This document shows positions 47,527-59,712 of a DNA stretch of 64,000 bases, one piece after another. Made by a program: the position numbers and the translations under genes. Every line of letters begins with the position of its first letter. Within the stretch, counting starts at the first letter, position 1. The DNA comes from Laguncularia racemosa (taxonomy: Eukaryota; Streptophyta; Magnoliopsida; Myrtales; Combretaceae), in NCBI GenBank assembly GCA_037954665.1, contig JBBMOL010000281.1:1-64000 (forward strand), given 5' to 3'. The notes under the pieces were generated by a model, which was not told the DNA's origin, searched no databases, and was given only the letters and a program-made list of their open reading frames with translations.

Positions 47527-48059
47527 TATGAAGTCCGAAAAAATTCAAAAAGTTATATAAACAATTATAGAAAATAAATAGAATAATAAATATTATTTTA
47601 TTCTAAATGTGTGATAATAATAGGTTTTAAACAATTAGAAAGAACGACTTTCGCAAGGAAGATAAGATAACGAACGTGATAAATTGAATTTTATGAAATA
47701 TATTACCGAATAAATTTAGGAAGCGACGTACTTGAAAATATCTGAATATAAATATATAAACGGATAAATGAAAATAATTGTAAATTTTAACTTTAGCTCG
47801 GGTAAATTAAATTAAAAGAATAAATTCCCGAAACATAATTTTTAAACAATATTAGGTTAAATAATGAAATTAATTTAAATTATAAATCTAGGAATTTCAA
47901 ATTAAAATTTAGAGTAAATATTTATCTTTGGAATAATCAAATTAACCTAGATGTAAAATTTTGTAATAAATTGTTAAAGATATAATTTTTAAAAGTATTT
48001 TCGTACGCGTGCAGAATGTTAAAATAGGGGTATTTTTAAAATAAAATATAATTATAATA

Positions 48060-48930
48060 TAATATATAAATATATATATGACTGTTAAAAAAAGAAAAAG
48101 AAAAGTCCTATCCCCTTTCTTTTCTTTCTTTTTCCTTCTTTTATTTTTTTCCAAACTGGCTCCTTACCCCCTCTCTCTTCCCGTTCTGCTCTCCCTCTTT
48201 CTTCCTTTTCTTTTTTTTTTCTTTCCTTTTCTTCTTCTTCTTCTTCTTCTAGATCTCCCTGACCGCACTTCCCTTCTTCCCGTTATCCTTTGCTCACCCT
48301 CCCATCGCCCCTTCCTCTCATCCCATTCCCTTCTTTTCTCTTTCGGCCAGCCATTGTCCCTCTCTCTTTTGCTCGATCTCTCTCTCGTCGGTCTCCCGTG
48401 CAATAGCCACGCTGGCAACCACGATCTCAATGGCAACAGCAGTGGTGGTGGGTAGTTGAGTGTGTGGTGTATGCGAGAGAGGAAGATGACAACCGTAGTA
48501 AGATGACCCTAGCGACAGCAACTACGCGCATCCATCACATTGCTGGCACCAGGTCTCTAGCCGTGTTCGTGTGAGGAGGGGAGTTCGACAACAATGACGG
48601 CAAGCAAGTTCGACAACAGCAATGGTAGCTACACAGACAACCTTTGACAATAACAACGATGGCAACCGTGACAACCATAACCTTCAACAGCAGTAATGAC
48701 GGCCCCTAACCTCGATAACAACCTTAACTACAATGGCAACAGCAGCAACAACAAACGATGATCGTAGAGATGAAAAGTCGTAATGACCGACAACAACCTT
48801 GGTGGCAATAATGGCAGCAACATCCGATGACAACAGCAATGGTAGTGGCAACGACAACGATAATGACCCCCAACAGCAACAGCAACAGCAGCAACAAGAA
48901 CGACCTTCAACAGCAACAACAACGGTGGTG
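48060..48930. repeat. CT-rich then CAA/CAG-rich low-complexity DNA
   Basis: 48085-48400 is almost pure pyrimidine on the plus strand, with (CTT)n at 48230-48250. 48560-48930 is a ragged array of CAACAG/AACGATGGC-like trinucleotide words. No protein is supported; long frames here follow from the bias. Confidence 0.8.
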
Positions 48931-50450
48931 AATGGTGTGAGAGGGTGTATTTGTATGTGTGTGAAGAAGTGAGTGTAGGTGAAGAAGGTGTGTGGGCGTC
49001 CATAGGGGGAGGTCGTATGTGTGCGTGTGTGTGAGGGAGGTGAAAGCTGTGTGATGCCTGTTGGATAGCAAGGAGGAAGAAGAAAGGAGTAAGGGAAGGT
49101 GAGGCTTAGTTGCTACCGGTGTTGGGTAGTTAGGATGAAGAGGAAAAAATAACCACGGCGATGTGTAGCTCCCTATGCGTGTGTACGTGCGAGGAAAGAG
49201 GTGTATGTGAGTTTATGTGGGTGAACGAAGGTGTGCATAAGTGTGTGGGTGTGCGTAGATGGAGGTCGTAAGTGTGTGTACGTATATGGGGGAAAGGGAG
49301 AGGCAAGTGTGTATGTACGTATGTGTATTGAAAGGGTGTGCAGTGAAGGATGATGTGTATGCGATGAAGGATAGTGTGATGTGTGTGTGCATGTGAAGGA
49401 GGTGGGGGTGTGTGAGAGTGTGTGGATGTACGTGAATGGAGGCTGTGTACATGTGTGTGTATGTGAGTGTGTGTGGTTGTGTGTGACTGTGTACGTGGAT
49501 GAGAAAGATGCGTGTGTATGTGTAGATGATGGTATGGGATGTACGAGAGTGTATGTGTGTGGAGGAAGGTGTATATGTGTATGTGCAAGAATGAAGATGT
49601 GTATACGAATGTGTATATGTATGAGGATGCGTATGGTGTGTGTGTAAATGAAGAGGTGATGTAGTGTATGCGGAATGTGTGTGTGTGAATGAATGTGTAT
49701 ATGAGCGTGTGTGTGTGGAGGAGGATGTGTATGTGTGTGTGCGTGAATGGGTATGTGAATGTGAAAGGGAGGAGGAGGAGCCAAGAGTATATGTATGCAT
49801 GTGTAGAATGACATGTGGTGTGTGGGAATGAAAGTGAGTAGTGTATGTGAAGATGGTGTAGGTGATGGTGAGTAGTGTATGTAAGGATGTGTGTGTGTTG
49901 GTGATGATGTATGGTGTGTGAAGATGTGTGTATGTATAGAAGAGGAGCCGAGTGTGTAATGCTTGGGAGTATGTGTGTAGGTGCATGAAGTGATGTAGGG
50001 TGGTATGTGTATGTGGGTATGTGGTATGTGGTATGTGTGTGTATAAGGCTGTGATGTATGCGAAGTGTATGTGTATGGGATGATATGCGGTGTGTGTGAA
50101 AGGGGGGTATATGCATATGGATTATGTGTGGTAGGTGCGGTTTATGTGTGTGTGCGTGGATGCCATGTAGTATGTAAGGGTGTATGTGTATATGTATGGA
50201 AGGTGAATATAGTGTGTGCAAAGTATGTGGGTATGTGTATTGGTGATGTAAGGCGTATATAGAGTATACGAGTAGGTGTATGAGATAATGTATGGTGTGG
50301 GTATGTGAGTATAGATATGGAAGGTGTGTAATACGTGTAGAATATGTGGGCAAGTATGTATTAGTGGTATGAAGTATATGTAGGGCATGTGCATATGTTG
50401 GTGTGCATTTGGTGTGTAGGAAAGGTTGGTGTATGTATGATAGAAGCGTG
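48931..50450. repeat. 1.5-kb GT/TATG-rich low-complexity block
   Basis: Almost entirely G, T and A words of the GTGTGTATGTG type on the plus strand, with little C. Frames of 200-400 codons on the minus strand encode only His/Thr/Tyr/Ser/Pro runs. This is a degenerate GT-type satellite, not a gene. Confidence 0.85.
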
Positions 50451-50630
50451 AGTGAGGATGAAAACCAGTAGAAAGTATGAGGAACTTATAGATAGAAATA
50501 TCAACAAAGAAGAGAAGAAAGAAGATGATACAAACCTTTAAGGATTACTAAATCCTGCGGGTTATCCTACAAGTAGTTCGTTGGAAGATATTAAAGATAA
50601 TTAGATAAATGAAAGGTTCAAAGATGCTTC

Positions 50631-50985
50631 ATGGATGAGAGAAGCATCTATGATGGTTTAAATGGTGAAGGGAATGATTCAAGCAATATCCAAGATGATG
50701 GCTTGGGAGATATTTGGAATGAAATGGATTTCACAATGGAATGCTCAAAGGATGTTGAGGAAGATCATTCTTGGCCAAATACCCTAATGCAAGATCTTCA
50801 ATTGTCCTTTGCAAGGATATCTTGCATATATGGAAGAAGGAATTCCAAATTTGGCAAGTCGAAGACATTTCATTGCTCTACTTCTACATAAGGAAAGCAG
50901 ACAGTTAATCACAGTAACTTAAGGTGTTGGAAGCATAGATTCGAAGGAAGTTCAACATTCAAATCTTCTTCGCCCAAAGTTCCAT
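50631..50985 (+). pseudogene. DRD1-like SNF2 chromatin-remodeller gene fragment
   Basis: Two blocks in different frames. Block 1 (about 50631-50768) includes GLGDIWNEMDFTMECSKDVE, like the segment before the zinc-like domain of DRD1-type proteins. Block 2 (50765-50985) reads SFLAKYPNARSSIVLCKDIL, then HIWKKEFQIWQVEDISLLYF and Y-I-R-K-A-D-S; stops follow, but at positions where SRSQQLEVLKQW would fit (R, Q and W codons turned to stops). This is the helicase-domain segment after motif I in DRD1. The blocks share TCATTCTT at the joint, so the region between, including the Walker A motif, was lost by deletion. DRD1 works with Pol V in RNA-directed DNA methylation. The fragment is dead and lies in the nested element. 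Identification is from memory of the family. Confidence 0.7.
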
Positions 50986-51900
50986 AGGAGGAAACTTCAT
51001 GCCTTATCATCAACCACAAGATGAGTAGAGTACACATATCGAGTGCTAGAAGACTACCAAAGTTAGGTGGAGATGCAACTTTATGATTGGGTTGAGGAAG
51101 CATCGCAGAAGGATATTGACTTTAAGAGGAATGCAAAGGAGTTACCCACTAGAATCGCTCGACTCCGGCTAGGATTACGACAACTCTAAACAAGCGAGTG
51201 GGAAACTTAACGATATGCTACTATGTTATGTTGTATGTTGAACTCTATGCATGTGAAATTGATGTTTGTTGTGTTGCTATTTGATATGATTTTTATTGAG
51301 TTAAGTTATGCGATAGGGAATAATGAGTTAGGAAAGAAGTCATGAAGAATATAGGGGAATAAATGGTCCGAGAGTGTAGACATCATTACCTTAATGATAG
51401 CACCTAGCACCATATCGCTAGTGCTATAACTATAAGCCTAACCCATGTTTTACAAATTATTTTCTTCCAAATCAAACCAAAATATAGAAACTTAGCTTTT
51501 CCTTCTATAGCTACCAAAAAGGTATGCTTAGTTGGAATAGGGTGTATAGTTATTGACATTTATACATGTCAGAGTTGTTTCCTGAATGTGTATACATATA
51601 CTTAACCAAATTTATTTTCATATTATATTTACAAAATACACTCATGAGCTCAATTATATAAATCATGAGTGCAACCTTAGTTTTTACAACACAACGACCA
51701 TATTTTCTTACCCTCTCAAGTACGTAAGGGGAGATGTCTAGTAAATTGTCTTTAATTAAGGAGAGGTCACAAACATATATATGTATAGATATGCATATAT
51801 GTATATTATACATAAGTGTCTTGAAGACATTAAAAGGAAAATGCGAGACGACCTTACTGCTTCTTGAAAATGTGAGAATGATAAAGCACTTGAGAAGTGC

Positions 51901-52112
51901 GATGGCACAGAGGTGTCAAAGATGATTAATGTAAATCAACCCTGAGTGGTTGGTTTGACATGTGAGATAGATGACACAGAGGTGTTAGAAATGATTGTAA
52001 GCTAACTCGAGTGGTTCAGCATTTGAGAGAAAGGGCATAGAGGTGTCAGATCTGACGATTGTAAGTTAACCCGAGCGGTTTGACATTTAAAAGAAATGGC
52101 ACAAAGAGGTGC
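51901..52112 (+). repeat. Minisatellite, units of about 61-69 bp
   Basis: Just over three diverged units begin with GATGGCACAGAGGTGT-like words (about 51901, 51970, 52031, 52094). Each contains GTAA(G/A)(C/T)(T/C)AACCC(G)AG(T/C)GGTT and ends with TTTGAGAGAA-like text. No coding potential. Confidence 0.75.
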
Positions 52113-53268
52113 TGAGATAATTTAATCCATTATAAAACTGGATAGGTCTATGTCTACGAGGTTTGGGTTCAGTGTCGATGTTGCGTAACAAGAAATGCAT
52201 AATCCTTGCTTGTGATGAGTGAAATGGAATGTTTGATGTTTACTTCTGTGGTATAATTGATTGTGATTGTAAATGTGGTTTGATCACTTTAAATAAATCA
52301 ATTAAAGTATAAATTGGACGATATTAAAACTTGACATGCATTTTCACGAGACATTGCATGAGATTGAAGGCCATCACTATCATAGGATGTGTCGGAAGTG
52401 ATCAAGAGGATTGTTGTTCTGCCAAGTGCAAACTAAGTGATTAGGGGATTGTTGCGCCTTGATGGTTCCAAGTCCGACCTGTCCTTGAGGGTTTTGCTCC
52501 GTCTGGTGTAGAGAGGCATGGGACCGTTCACTATTGAGTTAATAAAATATCCTAATTAACAAGTGATAAGATAAATAATCCGGGTAATGACCTGGACACT
52601 GATGGTGGCTTCAAAATCCCCAACCCAAGGTCAAGGGGAGCGTAAACCCTAAACTTCACGTCGGTTGCCGAAAGACCATGTGAGATGCTGCATTCATATG
52701 GTTGTTCATGTATAGCATATGTTTAATATCTGAATTTGAATTTGCTTGTGTATGTATATAGCATATGTCTAATATTTGATTTAAGTTTGTTTGTGTGTGT
52801 ACATAGCATTGAAAGTGTTACCATCCTATTCACTGAGCCATGGTGTGCTCACCCCCTCACAGACTTTTTGCAAGTGATGATAGCGAAAGCTCGAGATGGG
52901 ATAAGATGTGAAGTGTTGAGAGTTTTGGAAGACCAAAACAACAAAGTAAGATTTGTGAAGGATAGATTTACTTAAATAAAATGTTAAGACCCCCATATGA
53001 ATAGAATTTGAAGTTGAGAACCTAGGGTTTATCCTATTTTACTGATTGGTAAGAGATATCAATTCTCTGCGATCATGGTTGACCATGGGCTACGGGATCC
53101 ATAGTTGTAATTTATTATCTAATTATGTGTATTATAACTTGTTGTAGATGTAATTATTTACTTAGAGTCTTACGATCTCTGACTCGTAAGATGATTATCA
53201 TGTAATAGGTGTACACGTGCCATGATAATTTTAGTAGAGGCTTCTAGGCCTCCTTAAGGGGCATGATA

Positions 53269-55850
53269 GATGCCATTTTGCCCTTGAAAAGTAGGTGGCG
53301 ATTAAGGACGAGGTACAGAAGTTGCTATAAGTAGGTTTCGTGAGGGAGGAGCCCTACCCCACTTAGTTAGCTAATTGTGTGCTGGTTAAGAAATCTAACA
53401 AGACATGGCGTATGTGCATCGATTTTACTAATTTAAATAAAGCATACCTAAAAGACTATGTTCCCCTCCCAAAGATCAACCAATTAGTTGACTTAACCTT
53501 AGGTCATGCCCTCCTAAGCTTCATGGATGCTTTCTCAAGCTACAACAAAATTAAGATGCATGAACCTGACTAAGTCTATGCTTAATTTATCATTAAATTC
53601 GGCAAATATTACTATAACATCATACCCTTCAGACTAAAGAATGCAGGGGTAACTTATCAGCATTTGGTGACAACGATGTTTAAATCACATATTGGGTAGA
53701 ATGTGGAATTTACATGGATGACATGATTGTTAAGAGCAAGTAACCTAGCGACCATATTGAGGATCTCTAGGAAACCTTTGACACCTTAAGAGAGTACAAC
53801 ATGAAGTTGAATCCACAGAAATGCATATTCGAGGTTACTTCAGGAAAGTTTTTAGGATACATGATTACCATCAAAGGCATAGAGGCAAATAAAAAATAAA
53901 TTGAGCCATCCTAGAAATGCAGCCTTTAAGAAATGTTAAGGACGTACAATGCCTTACAGGGTAAATTGCTGCTTTAAGCAAGTTCGTGTTTAAGTTAGCT
54001 AACAAGTGTATAGAGTTCTTTAAAATTTTGAAGAAACCATCAAATTTCTAATGGACCGAGTAGTGCCAAGTGGAATTAAAAATTTTGAAAGCCTTTTTTA
54101 CCCCTCCTTGGGTATTATCTAAGCTAATCCCTAGAGAAGAGTTATACTTATATTTGTTTGTAAATGAACAAGTCCTTTTCTCAATATTAGTTCAAGCTGA
54201 CAAAAAGTAGTATAAGCTTGTGTACTATGTAAGTCACGTCCTCCATGAACCTAAAATTAGATATTCCAAGGTAGAAAAATTTACCTTAGTAGTGGTGATA
54301 TCTGCAAGGAAGCTTCGGCCATACTTTGAGGCCCATTAAGTGGTTGTCCTAATAAATTAGCCACCATCCTAGATATTACAAAAGCCTGATACTTTTGGAA
54401 GAATGCTGAAGTATGCCTTAGAATTAAGTGCATACAGAGTCTAATATTGGTCAAGAGAAGCTATTAAAACGCAAGTCTTAGTTAATTTCATAACATAATA
54501 TATAACACGAGACAAACTTTAAGGTAAATACATTGTCTAGACTCGCCTCAACCAACCTTTTCGAGCTGAATAGGAAGGTGTTCATTAAATACCTACCCAA
54601 TAAAAGCATTAACCAAACACAACACTTGTGCCTCAAGCTACAATCTACACCAATCTAACCTTGCTGGATAGACCCATTCATTGCATACTTGAAGGATGAC
54701 ACCGTTTCGAGGGAAAGGAAAGAGGTAAGAAAATGTTTATGCGAAGTAGCTCGATACACCCTCATAGGGGACCGGCTCTATCGATAGAGGTTCCACATTC
54801 CCTACCTCCAATGTTTAAGATCGAAAGAAGCTTAGCACATACCGGATGGGTTATATGCCAGTAAGTGCAACAATCATATTAAGAGTCAAGCCTTATATGT
54901 CAAAGCTCTTCATCTTAGTTTGGCAAACAATGAAAAGAGATGCTAAGGAATTTGTTGAGAAATGTGTCTAATGCTAGAAGTATGCCCCCATAGACCAACT
55001 GCTAAGCAGTAATCTTCTACCCATCACAAGCCCCTAACCTTTTCCCTAGTAGGGGACCGATATCTTAGGTCCCTTCCCTAAGGCCACCAACTTGCGACAG
55101 TACATCATCATAGCTATTGATTAATTTACTAAATGGGCAGAAACAGAAGTAGTGGCTAAAATAACCAAAAAGAGTGTAAAATTTCGTTCTAAACAACACA
55201 CTTGGCTAGTTTAGTATGCTATATGCCTTAATTGCTGATAATGGAACTCAATTCGACAATAGAAAGATTAGAGAATTTTTTTCAAAAAATCAAATCAAAA
55301 TCCACTATATTTTAGTGGCTCACCCTCAGTTTAATAGACAAGTTAGGGTAGCAAATAAGACTACCTTAAGTAGTTTAAAGAAAAGGGTAGACCATACAAA
55401 AGGCAGGTAGGTAGATGGCTCCCCTATATCCTATAGGGATATCTAACCACTCACAAGATGATGGCGGGGGAAACACCATTCAAGCTTACCTTTAGATTAG
55501 AAGCGGTCCTACTAATTAAACTAAAACTTCCTAATGTGTGCACTCAAGCTATGGATGTACTAATGAATGAGTTCAATCTACAAGCCAATTTAAATCTGAT
55601 TGAGGAAGTCCAAGATCTGGTAAGTACTCATGTGGTAGCCTATTAATAAAGGGTAACATGGTAATATGATAAGGTGGTCAAACACAAGGCTTTTAGACCT
55701 AGAGTCCTGGTATGCAGAAATTAGGAACCACGGGATCACGAGAAGGGCAAGGCAAATTGGCATCCAATTGAGAAGACCCAATTAGAATCCAAGAAGAAGA
55801 TAGTCGTGGTGCATATAGACTTGAAAGATTAGATAGGCAACCGATCCATA
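53269..55850 (+). pseudogene. Tat element RT (rest), RNase H and integrase
   Basis: RT resumes with FALEK and continues WRMCIDFTNLNKAYLKDYVP and LGHALLSFMDAFSSYNKIKM, then GIYMDDMIVKSK with the YxDD active site, then FLGYMITIKGIEAN. RNase H text (SKVEKFTLVVVISARKLRPY) follows. Integrase at about 55060-55650 shows DILGPFPKATNLRQYIIIAI, KWAETEVVAKI and THKMMAGETPFKLTFRLEAV. Dozens of stops and shifts. Confidence 0.85.
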
Positions 55851-56540
55851 GGACTTAGAATGCTAGTAACTTTAAATTGTTCTTTGAGTGAAACTCATTT
55901 GTAAACATGCTACTAAGAAATGATATACTTATATTTAGTAGCTTAGTTTCAAAAACATTTAAGCTCGTATGCTTAATATGTATCTAACAAGCTCTTTAAA
56001 GCTTTCAACATTCTTAACTTCACAAAGGGCAAGCTATCAGCTAAGTCTCCATAACCCTTTTTGGGAGAAAGAGGATGACCAGCCTTCCTAACCTTTTCTA
56101 AGGTAATGAATGGCCTAACCCCAGAGGGGTAAATGGGTCAGCGCCATGCAAGGATGGGGCATCCTGGTCTTGACCAAACCAGGTTTGCCAAGGTAGACAA
56201 AACTTAAACACTTTATCAATTAGGCTTGACCCTAAACATCCAAAGTGTTATAAACCAAGATGAACATTCTCAAGATAGTGCTAAGTTGGCAAGTTAGCAA
56301 AAAATGCAACAAATCTATAAGTTAAAGCCAACAAAGGAACATATAAAGAACAATAATGGAAGAGATAAATAAAGTAGATCCAATATCAAGATAGAAATAA
56401 TGTCTTCAATCAATGATTTACATGAAAAGGGATCAGTACACCAACCTAATAGATTACAAAGAAATCCAAACAAACATAAAAGATAGAAAAAAGAAAATAA
56501 AAATGAAGATAGAAGTAAAAGTAGGAGGGTCTTCAAAAGT
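55851..56540. other. Tat element spacer between pol and antisense ORF
   Basis: AT-rich and non-coding; contains a GGTAAATGGGTCAGCG... segment near 56100-56200 of no recognised function. Confidence 0.5.
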
Positions 56541-58640
56541 CTTGGCTATTTTCCTATTTGTGGCTAGCTTAAGGAGTTTGGTAGGAACTTCCTAAGGAGG
56601 AGTAGGATCCTCTAGAAGATTAAAGCTCAAAGGAGGTGGGACCTTATCGCCAAGATTGTCCCTTATCCCCATATCCATCTCGATGGTGTCATCTACAGCA
56701 TTAGTTAGGACTTCAGACTCTAAGAATGTCATCATTGTCTTCTAACCTATCAAGATTAAGCTCTAGGTAGCACTTGAGGATGGCCACTTTGACTGCTTTG
56801 AAGCCATCATTATACACCTCTGCCTGCAGCTTTACCTATTCATCACTATTCATAATCTTATGATGGACCTTTATCTTCATTGTACTGATCTCCTACTCAA
56901 ATTCTTTAATCTAAGTTTAATGGTGTTTGAGATCATCTTCCAAGCTTGCAATTCTTTCTTTGTATCCCTTGTTCCTGCCCCCAAAAGACTTAACCAAAGG
57001 CCTAAAAATTGTCAGTTTACCCCTTACTTCAAATAATTGTTCGGAGAGGCTATTTGATTTCTTTAATAGCTCGTTCCTCTCCTTCTGAGTCATGTTGAGC
57101 TCATTTTGAAATGCGTTGTTCTTGCTAATGGTGGCCTTAGTTTAATGTCTTAGTTCATCCGTCTAAGCTTAGTTCTGCTTGATGAGATCCTTTAGGGTAG
57201 CCTTCTTTTTTCGATACATAGCCTCGACATTCTCTGCATCTTCGGCCTTCTGCAAAAGAACCACAATCTAGTTAAAGTAATATTATTTATTCACCTTAAC
57301 ATCCTCATAGTCTAAGTGAAGAGCACTTATCTTCTTTCTCTCCTCTTGAAGGGCCTAGCAAAGCATAGAAGCCAAAGTATAGGTTTGCAAAAAGCAAACA
57401 AGAATGTTAGAGGAAATCAAAAGATAATAGCAGAAAGAAGGAAGATAAGGGAGACAAACCTTGTATAGTTAGATTTACACCAATGTTTCCATGTTATTGT
57501 GTGTATCCTTGCACCATTGTATACCGATCTCACGTCAATCTAATGTAAACACTGCATAGGACATGACCTAGAGACATAGCTTAGAATTTCCTATAGCTCT
57601 ATCCCCTATTCGCATGTCCCAACACAAGATGTACACCAGGCCCCTTGATGAAGCATTTAGGCTTAAGAATTGCCCATGCAATGTATTAAGCTCCTAAAGC
57701 CCCTTACCGGTTTGAGCAATTTGGACCACCATGCTTGAGTCGACTTCCACCCTCGGCTTTTGGGTGAGGTTAGTTGAGGGTCCTTAGTTACGTCCTTATC
57801 AATCAGGGCGTACTAGTTAACCCTAAGAGTGCCCCCTTCACCTTCACGTCTAGCTGCGACATCTTCCTCCCTCGACCTCTTCTTGCGTTTTAGGGGGCAT
57901 AATGAATTTTTCAATTTGTTTGCCCTTCTCGATGGGCTCTATGGTAGGACGTTTATCTTGGACCGACTGTGAGTCCTCGATCTTTATCCTTTCTTCTTTT
58001 TATTAGGGAGAGGTAGCCTTGTCATCTGGCCTTGGCCATCCTTTCTGCTATAACATGACCTTATTTTAAGCTTGGAGCTACTCTATGCTAGCTTTTTTGA
58101 GTTGTAAAAGCAAACCAAAGTAAATTAAGTTAAAAGAATAAACTAAAGAAAGTAAAGTTATACCCAAGGAAAGGATGAGTGCCATGTTAAGCACAAGCTG
58201 ATAAGAGCCTTTCCCCCACGAAGCAACCAATAAGTAGATCTCTCCAACTTAGTCTACATTAGCATAGCAGTAGAGGAACAAACAATACCTTCACCCTCCT
58301 CTTCTTCCCCGCCTTCCTCTTTCTAATTGCAAGGAACTTTCTCTCTTATTTCCTCTAGGATGGCCTCAATCCCAAGTTGAATGGCAACGATCATTTCAGC
58401 ATTGTAAAATTGTCATGGCTCACCAATTGCCTCGGCAGAAAATTGGCTACCCATTTATCATTGTTGAGGTGGCTTATGGGCCCCATATTGATCGACTTAA
58501 CCCATCTAATCCATAAATCATGGTCTTCATCCAACTTAATTTTAACAAATTTATCTTTCCATCCATGGATGGAGGAGGCTAAGCCTTCAAAAAACTTATG
58601 CTTTGGTTGGCAAGTTAAGTAATACTAACATATCACTGAT
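56541..58640 (-). pseudogene. Tat element antisense ORF (aORF)
   Basis: The minus-strand translation gives KHKFFEGLASSIHGWKDKFV, then DHDLWIRWVKSINMGPISHL, then a long Lys/Glu-rich coiled-coil region (MTQKERNELLKKSNSLSEQL) and QAEVYNDGFKAVKVAILKCY. A coiled-coil antisense ORF in this place is known in several Tat elements (Grande- and RIRE2-type); its function is unknown. Broken by many stops. Confidence 0.7.
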
Positions 58641-59712
58641 CCATTCCTCTTGATGGTGTAAAAGTAACAAATAGCTTAGGCATAGGTCATACCCTATGAT
58701 CTATACACAAAAACTCAAAAGCTACTAGGATTTAAAACGAACTAACATGAGCTAACTTGCTGGTAATTAAAAAATGCTTTTTGGAACTTTAAAAAGGTAG
58801 CTAGACCCTAAATTCAATGTGTTTTTAGTATATGAAGAACTCATATGAGAAGAATTTGATTTGATTTTTCACATAAACCTCTCAGGCTTTGATGCCAGCA
58901 CGAGCCCTTGCTCTATGTTGGTATAAGAAGAATTTGATTTGATTTTTTACATACTTAGAGAGAAAATGTAGGTTAAAGAAAGGTGAGAAATGGATTAAAG
59001 AAAGATAATTGGAGAACTTCGATGTGAATTGGAGGAGATAGTGCACTTTGATTAAAAAAGAAGTAAAGGTATTTCTCTCTCTTGAGTTTGGATATTTATA
59101 GTCGATCATTAACATCAAGGCAAGCAAATATCTAAGTGATAACTTACTGAAATGACCCCGAGTGAAGAGATCTTGACATATGGTGTCATGTTGAAATGAA
59201 CTACTAAGATGCATCTACACATAGCCACCATATCAAAGCCAATCATCTAATGGTTAACACACGTTTACTGGCATTTAATGTGCTTAAATTTATGCTGGTG
59301 AAAACAAATAAAATTGAAACTTCCTCGAGAAGCCAATCGATAGTCACTTAGATGGCTTCGCCATTATTTTTGCCTACTCAAAACAGGTTGTACCCCTTCA
59401 TTCTAACTTAAGGTCACCAGTACACCTTGAGGAGGTTAAACTTAGTTCTTTGACCTCAGAGGTCACACCTCTTCAATCCTGCTCTATGCTTACCAATTCC
59501 TACCATTGTGCATGGCATAGTAGTTACACTCATAATCTAAAACCATCAATGCCCCTAACATAGCTCGAATACCATGCCCACTCCGATTTTTAGCTTAAGA
59601 CCATAAATCGGACCTCTCAAATTGGCTCATATGCCCACATATATACATCTTAATAGCTCGTCTAATGTATAGTCTCTTCACCACCCAACCATCAAAGAGA
59701 GTGGGGGGCAAA
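58641..59712. other. Tat element 3' non-coding region
   Basis: No coding signal on the plus strand. Ends in the polypurine tract GAGAGTGGGGGGCAAA next to the LTR. Confidence 0.6.

Larger units (their letters stand above)
47527..53268 (+). mobile_element. Nested 5.7-kb element with a captured SNF2-gene fragment
   Basis: Bounded by GATGC at 47522-47526 and 53269-53273. Removing the insert plus one GATGC restores the Tat RT frame (KQKRCHFALEK). The ends are TATGAAGTCC and GGGGCATGATA; if each end suffered one C/T-type transition they were TGT...ACA, as in an LTR. The left part (47527-48560) has an AT-rich then CT-rich texture like a large plant LTR; the right 2 kb has a 'CACTGAGCC...GCTCACCCCCTCACAG' segment often seen in such LTRs. 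I found no internal gag or pol and no second LTR. It may be a giant solo LTR or a non-autonomous element. It contains a DRD1-like fragment, a GT-rich block and a minisatellite. Confidence 0.7.

Noticed and set aside
49130..50353. Open frame of 407 codons on the minus strand
   Set aside because: It consists of His/Thr/Tyr/Ser/Pro runs caused by a GT/TATG satellite; overlapping frames are equally long and there is no domain.
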